Shown piece after piece: positions 1 through 5,922 of a stretch of DNA of 8,728 bases. Source of the DNA: Alphaproteobacteria bacterium. Its GTDB lineage: Bacteria; Pseudomonadota; Alphaproteobacteria; Puniceispirillales; Puniceispirillaceae. Under the pieces are notes generated by a model, which made no database searches, was not told the origin of the DNA, and saw only the letters and a program-made list of their open reading frames with translations. The position numbers and the translations under genes were made by a program. The number at the start of each line of letters is the position of its first letter. Position 1 is the stretch's first letter. Location: positions 1 to 8,728 of the forward strand of contig WTHV01000061.1 in the NCBI GenBank assembly GCA_011525265.1, read 5' to 3'.

Positions 1-542
1 TCGGTATCTTCAATTGTGAGCTGAATAAAAAAGTGTGTGGCATCATTGCCATCAATGAAGCTGTCATCGGGCTGAATGACTTGTGTGAAAAGAACCACCC
101 CATCATCATCATTAATCGTCAAACGCATCGGCGCAGCATGCGTGCGAAAAGCGCTTTTATTGGCAAGCTCACCACTAAGGCGCAAAGTGTCACCAGCATA
201 ATTAGCCTTCAAATTACGCACCTCAAGCTTTGATAAATCAGGGCGAATCACAAGACCCGTCACATCATAGGCATTTATCAGTGCCGGCACATAGGCTGTG
301 ATAAGGCCGCGATTAAAACTCAGCAGGCTGACAATCACAATAATGGTAGCACAAATCACAAGCGGAAGCCGTAATAGGGCGGCTGCCTCTGTCATTGCCG
401 GTGTATCTTTTTGGGTATCATCTGCCACTTCTGGAGACCAAACGTGCTTGCAGACCGAACAGCGCACCTTTTGCCCAGGCGTTTTCAAATGCGCTGATTC
501 AATGCGGAAAATAGTCTCGCAATTTTCACAAGTCAAAAGCAT
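1..542 (-). CDS. Zinc-ribbon (MJ0042-type), membrane-anchored DUF3426-like protein, C-terminus cut by window edge
   Basis: Reading the minus strand from ATG at 542 gives an open frame of 180 codons that runs off the left edge. The N-terminus carries two CxxC pairs (C5/C8 in CENC, C28/C31 in CSVC, followed by KHVW), the pattern of the MJ0042 zinc-ribbon found at the start of many proteobacterial proteins. A low-complexity linker follows, then one strongly hydrophobic segment at about residues 58-76, then a soluble region (about 95-180) with alternating beta-like stretches such as LEVRNLKANY and LRLSGELANKS, as in DUF3426 proteins. I infer a cytoplasmic zinc ribbon and an extracytoplasmic C-terminal domain. 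Function is unknown for the family. The gene is divergent from the YdcF-like gene. In related alphaproteobacteria such proteins often sit near ftsE/ftsX, which are not visible here. Confidence 0.85.
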   Translation of the reverse strand, partial: MLLTCENCETIFRIESAHLKTPGQKVRCSVCKHVWSPEVADDTQKDTPAMTEAAALLRLPLVICATIIVIVSLLSFNRGLITAYVPALINAYDVTGLVIRPDLSKLEVRNLKANYAGDTLRLSGELANKSAFRTHAAPMRLTINDDDGVVLFTQVIQPDDSFIDGNDATHFFIQLTIEDT

Positions 543-682
543 AATAAAATCAGGCTACCTTGATACACGACGTCAAAAGTGATTATGCTTTAACTATATT
601 TGCCATTTTAAAGTCTGGCTAGATAAATTACGTGCCTCTTAAGTAAATCAAGCGCTTATTACCAAAGGATAACATTCTCATC
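543..682. promoter_or_regulatory. Divergent intergenic promoter region
   Basis: This 140-bp AT-rich gap separates two divergent genes and must hold promoters for both. For the plus-strand YdcF-like gene, a possible -35 TTGATA (560-565) lies 18 bp before TATGCT (584-589). An alternative -10 is TATATT at 595-600. An AAAGGA at 664-669 is the likely but distant ribosome-binding site, 13 nt before the ATG at 683. No convincing promoter stands out for the minus-strand gene. GACGTC (569-574) is a short palindrome with no assigned role. Assignments come from eye-matching to sigma-70 consensus only. Confidence 0.35.
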
Positions 683-1282
683 ATGCCATTGAGACGCGCA
701 AAACTCCTTACAATGACAGGTGCTTATCTGTTGATTGTCCTTGCGGTTGCCACCAGCCTTTTACAGCATTTTGTCTTAACACTCCCAAAACCGTTGACAC
801 AAACACCGCGCGCAGACGGTATTATTGTGGCAACTGGCGGGCAAGAACGATTAAATGCAGGCCTTGATTTGCTTGCCAATAACACCGCCCCGCGCCTCCT
901 TCTCACAGGCGTTGGCACAGGCATTACCAAACAGATGATAGCGCAATCACTGGCATTATCAGATGCACAAGCCTCAGGGTTTGAGTGCTGTGTCTCACTG
1001 GAATTTGATGCAAAAGATACGATTGGCAATGCGCTTGCCGCCAAGAGATGGGCGGCGGCACAGGATATAAGGCGCCTTATTCTTGTAACATCTGATTATC
1101 ATATGCCGCGCGCGCATTTGGAATTCTCCTATCAAATGCCGACACGCACCATCATTGCCTATCCGATTATGGCCCCTGATTTAGAGGGGAAATCATGGTA
1201 TAGTGATTGGCCAACTTTCCGGCTTTATATGCGCGAATTTTTGAAATACCGCCTACGCTCTGTTGCCTTATTCAGCCCCTAA
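683..1282 (+). CDS. YdcF/SanA-like DUF218 membrane-anchored protein
   Basis: A 199-residue protein of the YdcF (DUF218) family. One hydrophobic N-terminal segment (about residues 10-31) probably anchors it in the inner membrane with the rest outside the cytoplasm. Family motifs are present in order: ADGIIVATGGQERL (44-57), LLLTGVG (72-78), DTIGNA (112-117) and LILVTSDYHMPRA (132-144). These form the conserved polar pocket of the fold. The biochemical role of the family is not settled; members such as SanA and ElyC are linked to envelope integrity, and YdcF has been reported to bind S-adenosylmethionine. Start ATG 683 is preceded by AAAGGA at 664-669. The gene ends 7 bp before the convergent tyrA stop, with no room for a dedicated terminator between them. 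Family assignment is firm; an envelope role is inference. Confidence 0.9.
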   Translation: MPLRRAKLLTMTGAYLLIVLAVATSLLQHFVLTLPKPLTQTPRADGIIVATGGQERLNAGLDLLANNTAPRLLLTGVGTGITKQMIAQSLALSDAQASGFECCVSLEFDAKDTIGNALAAKRWAAAQDIRRLILVTSDYHMPRAHLEFSYQMPTRTIIAYPIMAPDLEGKSWYSDWPTFRLYMREFLKYRLRSVALFSP

Positions 1283-1289
1283 AGCGGCG

Positions 1290-2168
1290 TTAATCTTGGC
1301 CAGCTTCAATAATTGATTTTCGAATTGTGCGTGTTCTGGCGAATAGATCAAAAAGCTTATCGCCTTCTTTCCAGCGTATCGCGCGTTGCAAATAGCTTAA
1401 ATCTTCATTGAAGCGCTGCAGCATTTCCAGTACAGCCTCATCATTATTCATAAACACATCGCGCCACATCACAGGATCAGAGGCCGCTATACGGGTAAAA
1501 TCACGGAAACCTGAGGCTGAGAATCGTATCACATCATTCTTAATATCTGATTCCAAATCAACGGCTGTACCAACAATCGTATAGGCAATCAAATGAGGCA
1601 GATGAGAGGTAATGGCAACCACGCGGTCATGATATTTGGCATCCATCTCTTCGGTCGTCGCGCCAAGCCCCTGCAAGAAGGCTGTATAGTCATCAACCTT
1701 ATCACGGCTGACGCCTTCTGAGATAATCAGCCAGAAACGACCTTCAAACAAGCTAGCAAAACCAGCCGCAGGACCAGAAAACTCTGTCCCTGCCATCGGA
1801 TGGCTTGGCAGAAATTCAACGCCCTCAGGAATAAACGGGCTTACATCCTTAATCACAGATGTTTTGGTCGAGCCTGTATCTGTTACAACACAGCCAGGCT
1901 TTAAATCATCAGCGATTTGTTCCATCACATTTTTCATGGCACCCACTGGCACTGCAAGCATCACAAGATCAGCATCAGACACACATGCGGTGATGCTCTC
2001 AGATACCTCATCGCCAATGCCGAGCTCTCTTGCTTGCACACGCGCCTCATCATTGGCATCAAAGCAAGAGATTGTGCCAGCAAGCTTTTTATGTTTTGCA
2101 GCGATTGCAACCGAGGCACCAATAAGGCCAATACCAATAATTGCAATTTTCGAATAAATCATAGTCAC
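1290..2168 (-). CDS. tyrA: Prephenate/arogenate dehydrogenase (TyrA family)
   Basis: This 292-residue enzyme oxidatively decarboxylates prephenate to 4-hydroxyphenylpyruvate, or arogenate to tyrosine, using NAD(P). The Rossmann fingerprint GIGLIG is at 12-17 after the first beta strand. Other TyrA signatures are TDTGS (96-100), the catalytic-histidine block SHPMAGTEFSG (122-132, H123), TSHLPH (187-192) and SASGFRDFTRIAASDPVMW (217-235), whose arginines bind substrate in characterised homologues. There is no C-terminal ACT domain and no fused chorismate mutase, as in alphaproteobacterial cyclohexadienyl dehydrogenases. The GTG at 2168 shares one base with the hisC stop (TAGTG), indicating translational coupling. 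An ATG two codons further in (2162) is an equally good start. It is the last gene of the mutase-hisC-tyrA operon. Prephenate versus arogenate preference cannot be read from sequence. Confidence 0.95.
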   Translation of the reverse strand: MTMIYSKIAIIGIGLIGASVAIAAKHKKLAGTISCFDANDEARVQARELGIGDEVSESITACVSDADLVMLAVPVGAMKNVMEQIADDLKPGCVVTDTGSTKTSVIKDVSPFIPEGVEFLPSHPMAGTEFSGPAAGFASLFEGRFWLIISEGVSRDKVDDYTAFLQGLGATTEEMDAKYHDRVVAITSHLPHLIAYTIVGTAVDLESDIKNDVIRFSASGFRDFTRIAASDPVMWRDVFMNNDEAVLEMLQRFNEDLSYLQRAIRWKEGDKLFDLFARTRTIRKSIIEAGQD

Positions 2169-3277
2169 TATTTATGGTCCCTCAAAGCAGCAAAAGCGCT
2201 AAGCACCTCTTCCATTTCATCATCTGTCCCAATTGACATACGTACATAATCATCAAGCTTATAGGGCGTCATCTCACGCAATAGGATATGACGATCTGCC
2301 ATAAATTTCAGCGCTGTTTTTGCATCAGGGCCATTATGGCCATCTTGTGAGGCACTTGAAAAATCTATTAAGAAGAAATTGGCTGTTGTTGGCAAAACCG
2401 CATAGCCAAGCTCTGCCATACGTGCGGGAAATTCTTTTTGCCATTTTTCATTATGTGCCATGCTTTGTTCTTGAAAAGCGGTATCTTCAACAGCCGCAAT
2501 ACCTGCCATACTTGCCAGCGTATTAATCGAAAAAGGCGGGCGAATAGAAGCAAGCACATCACGGATAGCATCAGGGAAATACCCCCATCCCAAACGTTGT
2601 GCCGCAAGGCCATGCATCTTTGAAAATGTGCGGAACATCACCACATTGTCATAGGCCTCAACCATACGCGCACCATAGGCCATCCCATCACGCACATATT
2701 CCGCATAGGCCCAATCAAGTACCAAAATCACATGAGACGGCAGCCCTGCATGAAGGCGCCTTACCTCATCCTCATCAATCAGTGTGCCAGTCGGGTTATT
2801 TGGGTTCGCCAAAAATACAATTTTTGTGGCATCAGTCACAGCCGCCAAAATATTATCAACACTCACCGTCAGATTATCACCATCAGCGGCTACCACAGGC
2901 TTGCCACCTGCGATAATGGTGGCTTGTGGAAAGACCAAAAACCCATATTGCGTATGAATGGCCTCATCCCCATCCTCAAGATAGGCTAGGCAAATCAGGC
3001 CAATTAATTCATCAGACCCGTTTGAGGTTAAAATACGTTCACTCTCAAGCCCGTAACGCTTGGCAATCGCCTCATGCAAATCAGCTGATTGTGGCAGATT
3101 ATAATGATTCATCTGTAATGGGGCATGACGCAAAAGATGTTCAACCTGCGGTGACCAGCCAAGCGCGCCTTCATTAGCGGATAGGCGAATAGGTGCCTTG
3201 CCAGTGACTTTGCCAAGTGCTGGACGATAAGATACCAGTGATGCGACCGCTTTTTTCGGAAGAGGTTTACCATTCAT
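2168..3277 (-). CDS. hisC: Histidinol-phosphate / aromatic aminotransferase (HisC family, PLP fold type I)
   Basis: A 369-residue PLP aminotransferase. Visible signatures are SANEGALG (33-40), NPNNPTGT (158-165), LDWAY (187-191, with D188 and Y191 contacting the cofactor), the Schiff-base lysine K220 in FSKMHGLAAQRLGWGY (218-233, R228 near the phosphate) and the carboxylate-binding arginine in VRMSIG (R346). The family converts imidazole-acetol phosphate plus glutamate to histidinol phosphate. The Zymomonas mobilis enzyme encoded next to tyrC also transaminates aromatic keto acids. Its position between chorismate mutase and tyrA suggests the same broad or aromatic role here (inference). The start ATG 3277 is preceded by AGGGTAA, which overlaps the mutase stop codon, leaving a 7-nt gap. 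The usual DEAY motif reads DWAY. Whether another hisC exists in the genome cannot be judged from this window. Confidence 0.93.
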   Translation of the reverse strand: MNGKPLPKKAVASLVSYRPALGKVTGKAPIRLSANEGALGWSPQVEHLLRHAPLQMNHYNLPQSADLHEAIAKRYGLESERILTSNGSDELIGLICLAYLEDGDEAIHTQYGFLVFPQATIIAGGKPVVAADGDNLTVSVDNILAAVTDATKIVFLANPNNPTGTLIDEDEVRRLHAGLPSHVILVLDWAYAEYVRDGMAYGARMVEAYDNVVMFRTFSKMHGLAAQRLGWGYFPDAIRDVLASIRPPFSINTLASMAGIAAVEDTAFQEQSMAHNEKWQKEFPARMAELGYAVLPTTANFFLIDFSSASQDGHNGPDAKTALKFMADRHILLREMTPYKLDDYVRMSIGTDDEMEEVLSAFAALRDHK

Positions 3278-3284
3278 AATTCTG

Positions 3285-4010
3285 TTACCCTATATCAGTC
3301 TTAAAAATAATTGGCGCGGCGTAACGACCGACAATATCACTGTTTGCGACGTCTGCCATTGTGGCATCATGATGGGTCAGGCTGTTATCAGCATGGCGCA
3401 CGACAATCCTATCATCCCCAGATTCCAGCGGTAACTCACGGCATAAAATATAACCACGGGCTTGATCTGGCAGTTGCAAAAATCCGATTGAGGCAGCGAT
3501 CACCACTTCATCAGGTGCCAATAATGGGGCATTTTGGCTCATTTCATCGGTGGTAAGAATGACACAATCAGCTTTGCGCGCACGCAAGGCATCAATGGCA
3601 TCAGCGACTGACTCATAGGGCGCAAGCTGCATATAGCCTGCACTGTGATTCGTCGCTAATTCTTTGCCTTTGGCGCTATGGGCAATGCAATAATCTGGCT
3701 TTTGCTCTGCGATGCTTGCAGAAATAATATGACGCCATAAGCCCATAATAAGACGTGCATCAATGCCCGCATGATCAGCAACCAGATTGCGTAACAAGCT
3801 CAGCTCTCTGTCAGGGCGAAAGACGTTTGAGCCAAGCGCCTTTTTAGTGACAATCGCGCGCGATAAATCTTGCCGCTTAGCAAGCAAGCCAAGCAGAGCA
3901 TTATCAATCTCATCAATCTGTGCACGCAAGGCCGCAAGCTCTGTGCTTGCCGCTTTGTCCTTATCGGAATCGCTCTTATCTGATGGCGCTTTTAATGGCG
4001 TATCTGTCAT
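3285..4010 (-). CDS. Chorismate mutase (AroQ class, type II) with extra C-terminal domain
   Basis: A 241-residue protein when started at ATG 4010. Residues about 26-105 are an AroQ helical chorismate mutase, converting chorismate to prephenate. Expected active-site positions are present: R29 in LRAQIDEID, R46 in AKRQDLS, a lysine at 56/57, D67-R68-E69 in FRPDRE, and S99/Q103 in SASIAEQ. The first 25 residues are charged and probably disordered. Residues about 106-241 form a second domain that I cannot name with confidence. It includes SVADAIDALRARKADCVILTTDE, loosely like the repeated alpha/beta units of prephenate dehydratase, but the dehydratase TRF motif is not apparent. Similar two-part mutases occur in other alphaproteobacteria. 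It is the first gene of the operon with hisC and tyrA. A second ATG at 4016 has its GG directly adjacent, so 4010 is preferred. Confidence 0.9.
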   Translation of the reverse strand: MTDTPLKAPSDKSDSDKDKAASTELAALRAQIDEIDNALLGLLAKRQDLSRAIVTKKALGSNVFRPDRELSLLRNLVADHAGIDARLIMGLWRHIISASIAEQKPDYCIAHSAKGKELATNHSAGYMQLAPYESVADAIDALRARKADCVILTTDEMSQNAPLLAPDEVVIAASIGFLQLPDQARGYILCRELPLESGDDRIVVRHADNSLTHHDATMADVANSDIVGRYAAPIIFKTDIG

Positions 4011-4020
4011 TATCATCCTA
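4011..4020 (-). promoter_or_regulatory. Ribosome-binding site that decides the chorismate mutase start
   Basis: On the minus strand the sequence reads TAGGATGATAATG. The AGG lies six bases before the ATG at 4010 but touches the ATG at 4016. A ribosome using this AGG would start at 4010, giving a protein two residues shorter than the longest frame. Confidence 0.5.
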
Positions 4021-4069
4021 TGTGAGAGCCCGTGAGGGGCATTATGAAATTATCATCTATTTTTTGCTG

Positions 4070-4095
4070 ACACAATTTGCCAACACAATTTGCCA
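4070..4095. repeat. Perfect 13-bp tandem repeat in the leader of the aromatic operon
   Basis: ACACAATTTGCCA occurs twice back to back (4070-4082 and 4083-4095) in the 96-bp gap between the methyltransferase stop and the chorismate mutase start. Read toward the operon, each unit is TGGCAAATTGTGT. The second copy in the direction of transcription contains TTGGCA (4083 down to 4078), which resembles a -35 hexamer, though no good -10 follows at the right distance. The repeat could be a paired operator or just slippage duplication. Confidence 0.6.
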
Positions 4096-4112
4096 GAACA
4101 AGATGAATTTGA

Positions 4113-4943
4113 CTAGCTTTGAGTGCAGTTTGTCACAAGCTTGCCCTCTTCCCTCAAAGGCAGTGAGGCAGCCGTGCCTGTCGCAGGGCGTAGCGCACCT
4201 GATGTTGAGACTTTTCGTACAAGCCCGCCTTTTGGTTTTGTGGCATAGCGTAATTTGGTTGCACGCACCACCATAACACCGCCAAAAACACCCCAGCCAT
4301 AATGGCCTAAATGATCCATGGTCTGCGCTATGCGCAAAGGTGCCCTTGTGCCAATAGGGGGCAAGAATAGCGCGCGTGTTATTTTGGTTATATCAAATCC
4401 AGCTTTGGTTAAAGCCCGCGTGATTTGCCCCTTTGAAAAGGGCCGCCCATGACCAAGAGGTGAGGCATCATCACGCACCCATAGGCTTGCCCGATTTGGC
4501 ACCATTAAAATAAGCTCGCCCGCGCTAGCTAGGACGCGGTTTGCCTCTGACAGGCAGGCCGCAACATCATGACAATATTCCAGACCATGACACATAAAAA
4601 TCTGATTCATACTGTCACCAGCAATAGGCCAAGCACGAGACTCAATTGAGGCGGTCATCACCTCACCCCCATGGCCATAGGCAAGTGCGCCCATTTCTGA
4701 TGGTATAAAAACAGGCACATTCACAGATGGCAAACATATGAAAGGATAGCCAAACCCTAGCCTGTCAATCTGTGACTCTAGCTGTAATTGTGGTTGTATC
4801 GCCTTGCGCAGGAAATGCGCCACCATGCGACCACGATCACTATGATAAAACTGATCAAGTTGGGCAATTTCCGATAAGCTCTCTTTGGGCATATCGTCAC
4901 TGGCATGAGGTGTTGCGTGATTATGGGGCATCATATGTCTCAC
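4113..4943 (-). CDS. Class I SAM-dependent methyltransferase (alphaproteobacterial methyltransferase-11-like family)
   Basis: A 276-residue protein whose core matches a conserved alphaproteobacterial methyltransferase family. FYHSDRGRMV (32-41) opens the fold. RLGFGYPFI (61-69) corresponds to the glycine-rich SAM motif. WPIAGDSMNQIFMCHGLEY (105-123) and EANRVLASAGELILMVPNR (133-151) match the central strands and post-motif region, and GHGRPFS (164-170) is a family hallmark. The substrate is unknown. In many relatives the gene lies beside a glyoxalase II-like gloB; here its divergent neighbour is phaR. The roughly 40 residues after the core are probably disordered. The longest frame starts at GTG 4943, and ATGs at 4934 and 4931 are alternatives; none has a clear Shine-Dalgarno. 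It is 96-102 bp upstream of the chorismate mutase on the same strand, so co-transcription is possible. Confidence 0.82.
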   Translation of the reverse strand: MRHMMPHNHATPHASDDMPKESLSEIAQLDQFYHSDRGRMVAHFLRKAIQPQLQLESQIDRLGFGYPFICLPSVNVPVFIPSEMGALAYGHGGEVMTASIESRAWPIAGDSMNQIFMCHGLEYCHDVAACLSEANRVLASAGELILMVPNRASLWVRDDASPLGHGRPFSKGQITRALTKAGFDITKITRALFLPPIGTRAPLRIAQTMDHLGHYGWGVFGGVMVVRATKLRYATKPKGGLVRKVSTSGALRPATGTAASLPLREEGKLVTNCTQS

Positions 4944-4946
4944 AGC

Positions 4947-4957
4947 TTATTATCTTG
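4947..4957 (-). promoter_or_regulatory. CAAGATAATAA element 3 nt before methyltransferase start
   Basis: The minus strand reads CAAGATAATAA, then three bases, then GTGAG. The same 11-mer with the same 3-nt spacing precedes the HAD gene start (6901-6911). GATAAT resembles a -10 hexamer placed five bases before the start codon, which would make a nearly leaderless mRNA. No good -35 accompanies this copy. It may instead act as a non-Shine-Dalgarno AT-rich initiation region. Confidence 0.3.
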
Positions 4958-4979
4958 ATCATAATAGGTGGCGCATATC

Positions 4980-5008
4980 ATTATATAACATAATTGGTTT
5001 TATGCTAT
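4980..5008 (-). promoter_or_regulatory. Possible sigma-70 promoter for the methyltransferase gene
   Basis: The minus strand carries a perfect TATAAT (4985-4980). Seventeen bases upstream is ATAGCA (5008-5003), which matches only three of six -35 consensus positions. Transcription would begin near 4973, giving a leader of about 30 nt. The gap to phaR is AT-rich, so a chance match is possible. Confidence 0.3.
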
Positions 5009-5076
5009 CACCATAGTACCATCACGTGATGATGAAAAGGCTGAGGGCTAACAGGAAATCTAGGGTGCACCACAAT

Positions 5077-5484
5077 ATGATAGAGGTCAAAAAATACGCC
5101 AACCGGCGTCTATATGATACGACGCAATCAGCCTATATCACCCTCGCTGATTTAGCGATGATGGTGCAAAATGGCCATCATGTTAATATCAGTGATGCCA
5201 AAACAGGCGCGGATTTGACGCAATCAACCTTACTGCAAATCCTCTCAGAACGGCACGCCCAACAGGGCGGCGCTCTGTCAGTAGAGGTGCTATCTGCACT
5301 CATTGCCTATGACAATGATGAGACAGGGATTGCGTTAGCCGCGCATTTAAACGAGGCCATCGCGCAATTTCAGGCCATCCAAAATGGTACAATGCAAGAT
5401 GAGGGGACAAAATCAGCTGATATAGAAGAGGTCAAACAAGCCCTTCTTGCCCTTAACGCGTCCTTTTCACGCCTTAAGTCATAA
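5077..5484 (+). CDS. phaR: Polyhydroxyalkanoate synthesis repressor PhaR
   Basis: A 135-residue protein in the PhaR family, which represses phasin and other PHA genes by binding DNA and is released by binding PHA granules. The N-terminal DNA-binding domain begins immediately with IEVKKYANRRLYDTTQSAYITLADLAMMV (2-30) and NISDAKTGADLTQSTLLQIL (37-56), the diagnostic sequence. A shorter accumulation-regulator segment follows (LSALIAYDNDETGIALAAHLNEAIAQF, 72-98), then a polar tail. The frame stays open upstream to GTG 5026 with ATG 5029 and 5032. I chose ATG 5077 because homology starts there and AGGG lies at 5062-5065. GTG 5065, with AGGA at 5053-5056, is also credible. The upstream residues (RLRANRKSR) are basic and unlike typical PhaR. 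No PHA synthase or phasin gene is in the window, so the targets are unseen. Confidence 0.9.
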   Translation: MIEVKKYANRRLYDTTQSAYITLADLAMMVQNGHHVNISDAKTGADLTQSTLLQILSERHAQQGGALSVEVLSALIAYDNDETGIALAAHLNEAIAQFQAIQNGTMQDEGTKSADIEEVKQALLALNASFSRLKS

Positions 5485-5509
5485 TAGGGTCGTCATAATC
5501 CCGCCTATT
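5483..5509. terminator. Weak inverted repeat between convergent phaR and folB
   Basis: AATAGG (5483-5488) and CCTATT (5504-5509) are perfect 6-bp arms around a 15-nt loop, spanning the 20-bp gap and overlapping both stop codons. It could be a modest bidirectional terminator. The arms are short and AT-rich, and no T-run follows, so support is weak. Confidence 0.2.
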
Positions 5510-5870
5510 GCGTGATATTTGAGAGCTGATACGCCGCCTCTTTACAATCTTCATAAATATCAGGTTTAGCAGTGCGCACCTTGGCCTCAATCACTGTTGG
5601 CAGAGACAGCATCTTATCAAAAATCGCGCGCGCTAACGTTTCTTGCAAATCATAATGGCGCGCATTTGTCAGTGCTAGCACGCCATCTTTGATCATATCA
5701 TAATCAAGGCCATCTAAAATTTCATCAGATCGCGGCTCAGCAGATGGATCCAAGACAACCTCAATATCAATAATCACGCGCTGTTTATTCGCGCGTTCAT
5801 GCTCATAAATGCCAATGGAACATTGCGCTTCTATCGCTGTTACAAAAAACCGTCTTGTCGGCTGTCTCAT
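5505..5870 (-). CDS. folB: Dihydroneopterin aldolase (FolB/FolX family)
   Basis: A 121-residue protein, the normal length for the family. It cleaves 7,8-dihydroneopterin to 6-hydroxymethyl-dihydropterin and glycolaldehyde in folate synthesis, and works as a cytoplasmic oligomer. Visible signatures are the substrate-binding segment CSIGIYEHERANKQRV (17-32), LDY (56-58, tyrosine implicated in catalysis), LQETLA (75-80, the glutamate that anchors the pterin) and RTAKPDI (99-105, K102 as the catalytic lysine). FolX epimerase shares this fold, so that activity cannot be excluded. The frame also opens at GTG 5873, but ATG 5870 follows AAAGGG at suitable spacing and is preferred. The gene lies about 50 bp downstream of the HAD gene on the same strand and could be co-transcribed with it. 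It converges with phaR across a 20-bp gap. Confidence 0.9.
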   Translation of the reverse strand: MRQPTRRFFVTAIEAQCSIGIYEHERANKQRVIIDIEVVLDPSAEPRSDEILDGLDYDMIKDGVLALTNARHYDLQETLARAIFDKMLSLPTVIEAKVRTAKPDIYEDCKEAAYQLSNITQ

Positions 5871-5922
5871 CACATCTGCCCTTTACCTAGAATTCTTAGC
5901 CATGCCTTCCTAAAGCACAGTA

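Noticed and set aside
100..115. CATCATCATCATT trinucleotide run
   Set aside because: It encodes an Asp run in the zinc-ribbon protein on the minus strand and is too short to be a meaningful repeat.
298..582. Plus-strand open frame of 94 codons opposite the zinc-ribbon gene
   Set aside because: It lies antisense to a frame with clear CxxC/CxxC and transmembrane signatures, and its own translation shows no recognisable domain.
724..1044. Minus-strand open frame inside the YdcF-like gene
   Set aside because: It is fully antisense to conserved YdcF motifs and its composition (Ser/Ala/Arg-rich) is typical of a shadow frame.
2599..2916. Plus-strand His/Pro-rich open frame opposite hisC
   Set aside because: It is an antisense shadow of hisC codons; the His/Pro/Gln bias reflects reverse reading, not a real protein.
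4028..4040. Small hairpin GCCC-GTGAG-GGGC before the mutase ribosome-binding site
   Set aside because: A 4-bp stem is too short to distinguish from chance, and no T-run follows it.
4017..4057. Chain of tiny overlapping frames (MIIS, MPLTGSHIG) before chorismate mutase, as a possible attenuator leader peptide
   Set aside because: They contain no Phe, Tyr or Trp codons and no Shine-Dalgarno, and no terminator/antiterminator pair is visible, so classical attenuation is not supported.
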